NCBI GenBank assembly: GCA_900540095.1
Contig: UQEO01000101.1
Location: 1-5,856 of the forward strand
Direction of reading: 5' to 3'
Origin: an uncultured Collinsella sp.
Lineage (GTDB): Bacteria; Actinomycetota; Coriobacteriia; Coriobacteriales; Coriobacteriaceae
DNA: 5,856 nucleotides
The notes under the pieces: model-generated
Database searches by the model: none
Seen by the model: only the letters and a program-made list of their open reading frames with translations
Told to the model about the DNA's origin: nothing
Position numbers and translations under genes: made by a program
In this document: positions 5,400-5,856 of the stretch, in pieces
Position numbering within the stretch: the stretch's first letter is position 1
Layout of the letters: each line of letters opens with the position of its first letter

Positions 5400-5856
5400 A
5401 TGAGCAACTGGCTTAAGCTCGAGGGCGATGTCTGCGCCGTGACCGGCGCACTCGGCGGTATGGGCGTCGAGATCTGCCGCGAGTTCGCCCGCAACGGCGC
5501 CAATGTCGTCCTGCTCGACCTGGACGAGGAGAAGGTCAAGGCCGCAGCCGCCGACCTCGCCGCCGAGTTTGGCATCCATGCCGAGGGTTACAAGATGAAC
5601 GCCACCGACGAGGCCGAGGTTCAGGCTGCCGTCGACGCCACCATCGCCGACTTCGGCCGCGTCGACGTTCTCGTCAACACCGCCGGCATCCTGCGCTTCG
5701 CCGCCATGGAGGACCTGCCGCTGAGCGACTGGGAGCAGGTGCTCAACGTCAACCTCACCGGCTACTTCATCACCTCGCAGCGTTTTGGTCGCGAGATGAT
5801 CAAGGCCGGCCAGGGCCGCCTGGTGCACATCTCGACCGTCGCCAGCCACTCCCCCG
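5400..5856 (+). CDS. Short-chain dehydrogenase/reductase (5' part only)
   Basis: The first 152 codons of a classical SDR (usual length ~250) are present; the rest lies past the window. The Rossmann cofactor motif TGALGGMG is at residues 15-22. Asp40 ends the second strand (VVLLDLDEEK), which in this family favours NAD(H) over NADP(H). NTAG (93-96) replaces the usual NNAG, and Asn118 in NVNLTG is the conserved active-site Asn. In ISTVAS (144-149) the position usually holding the catalytic Ser appears to be Thr146 by my alignment. The YxxxK pair would lie outside. The N-terminal SNWLKLEGD resembles some sorbitol-6-phosphate dehydrogenase-like proteins, but the substrate cannot be assigned. Start: ATG with GAAGGGA (5386-5392), 7 nt before. 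It is divergent from the LysR gene, its likely regulator, and may head an operon. Confidence 0.92.
   Translation, partial: MSNWLKLEGDVCAVTGALGGMGVEICREFARNGANVVLLDLDEEKVKAAAADLAAEFGIHAEGYKMNATDEAEVQAAVDATIADFGRVDVLVNTAGILRFAAMEDLPLSDWEQVLNVNLTGYFITSQRFGREMIKAGQGRLVHISTVASHSP

Noticed and set aside
5235..5849. 204-codon minus-strand open frame opposite the dehydrogenase gene
   Set aside because: The plus-strand frame has clear SDR motifs and a ribosome site; the antisense product is low-complexity Gly/Val/Asp/His.

Overview
The window looks like chromosomal DNA from a GC-rich gut actinobacterium, most likely a Collinsella-like member of the Coriobacteriia. This rests on high-GC coding with strong G/C third positions, the style of the ABC exporter pair, a GGDEF protein with an AD-x-x-MY-x-DK ending, and a G/C-rich intergenic repeat of a kind I recall from Collinsella. 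The assignment is an inference; no rRNA or other marker gene is present.

Layout. (1) 1-2621, plus strand: the 3' part of one ABC exporter gene and the whole of a second, overlapping by 8 bp. Together they encode a heterodimeric type IV ABC exporter. The first subunit carries a degenerate nucleotide-binding domain (Asp for the catalytic Glu, Gln for the switch His). The second carries the intact Glu and His but an altered signature motif (LSQGQ). (2) 2622-2783: a long 3' untranslated stretch holding an 82-nt multi-helix inverted repeat, followed by a strong intrinsic terminator. (3) 2793-2964: six copies of a 15-bp element in strictly alternating orientation, with start spacings of 33, 29, 33, 29 and 33 bp. 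(4) 2965-3153: noncoding lead-in to the next gene. (5) 3154-4245, plus strand: a membrane-anchored GGDEF protein (probable diguanylate cyclase) with an extracytoplasmic sensor. (6) 4289-5167, minus strand: a LysR-type regulator, convergent with the GGDEF gene. (7) 5168-5399: a divergent intergenic region with a candidate promoter, several dyads and a leader hairpin. (8) 5400-5856, plus strand: the N-terminal half of a short-chain dehydrogenase/reductase, cut by the window edge.

How the genes relate. The two ABC genes are translationally coupled and make one transporter. The LysR gene and the dehydrogenase gene are divergent, the classical arrangement in which a LysR protein controls its neighbour and itself. 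The GGDEF gene appears to stand alone. No cas genes, transposases, integrases, tRNAs or rRNAs were seen. The least ordinary parts are noncoding: the structured 3' region of the ABC operon and the alternating repeat array behind its terminator.
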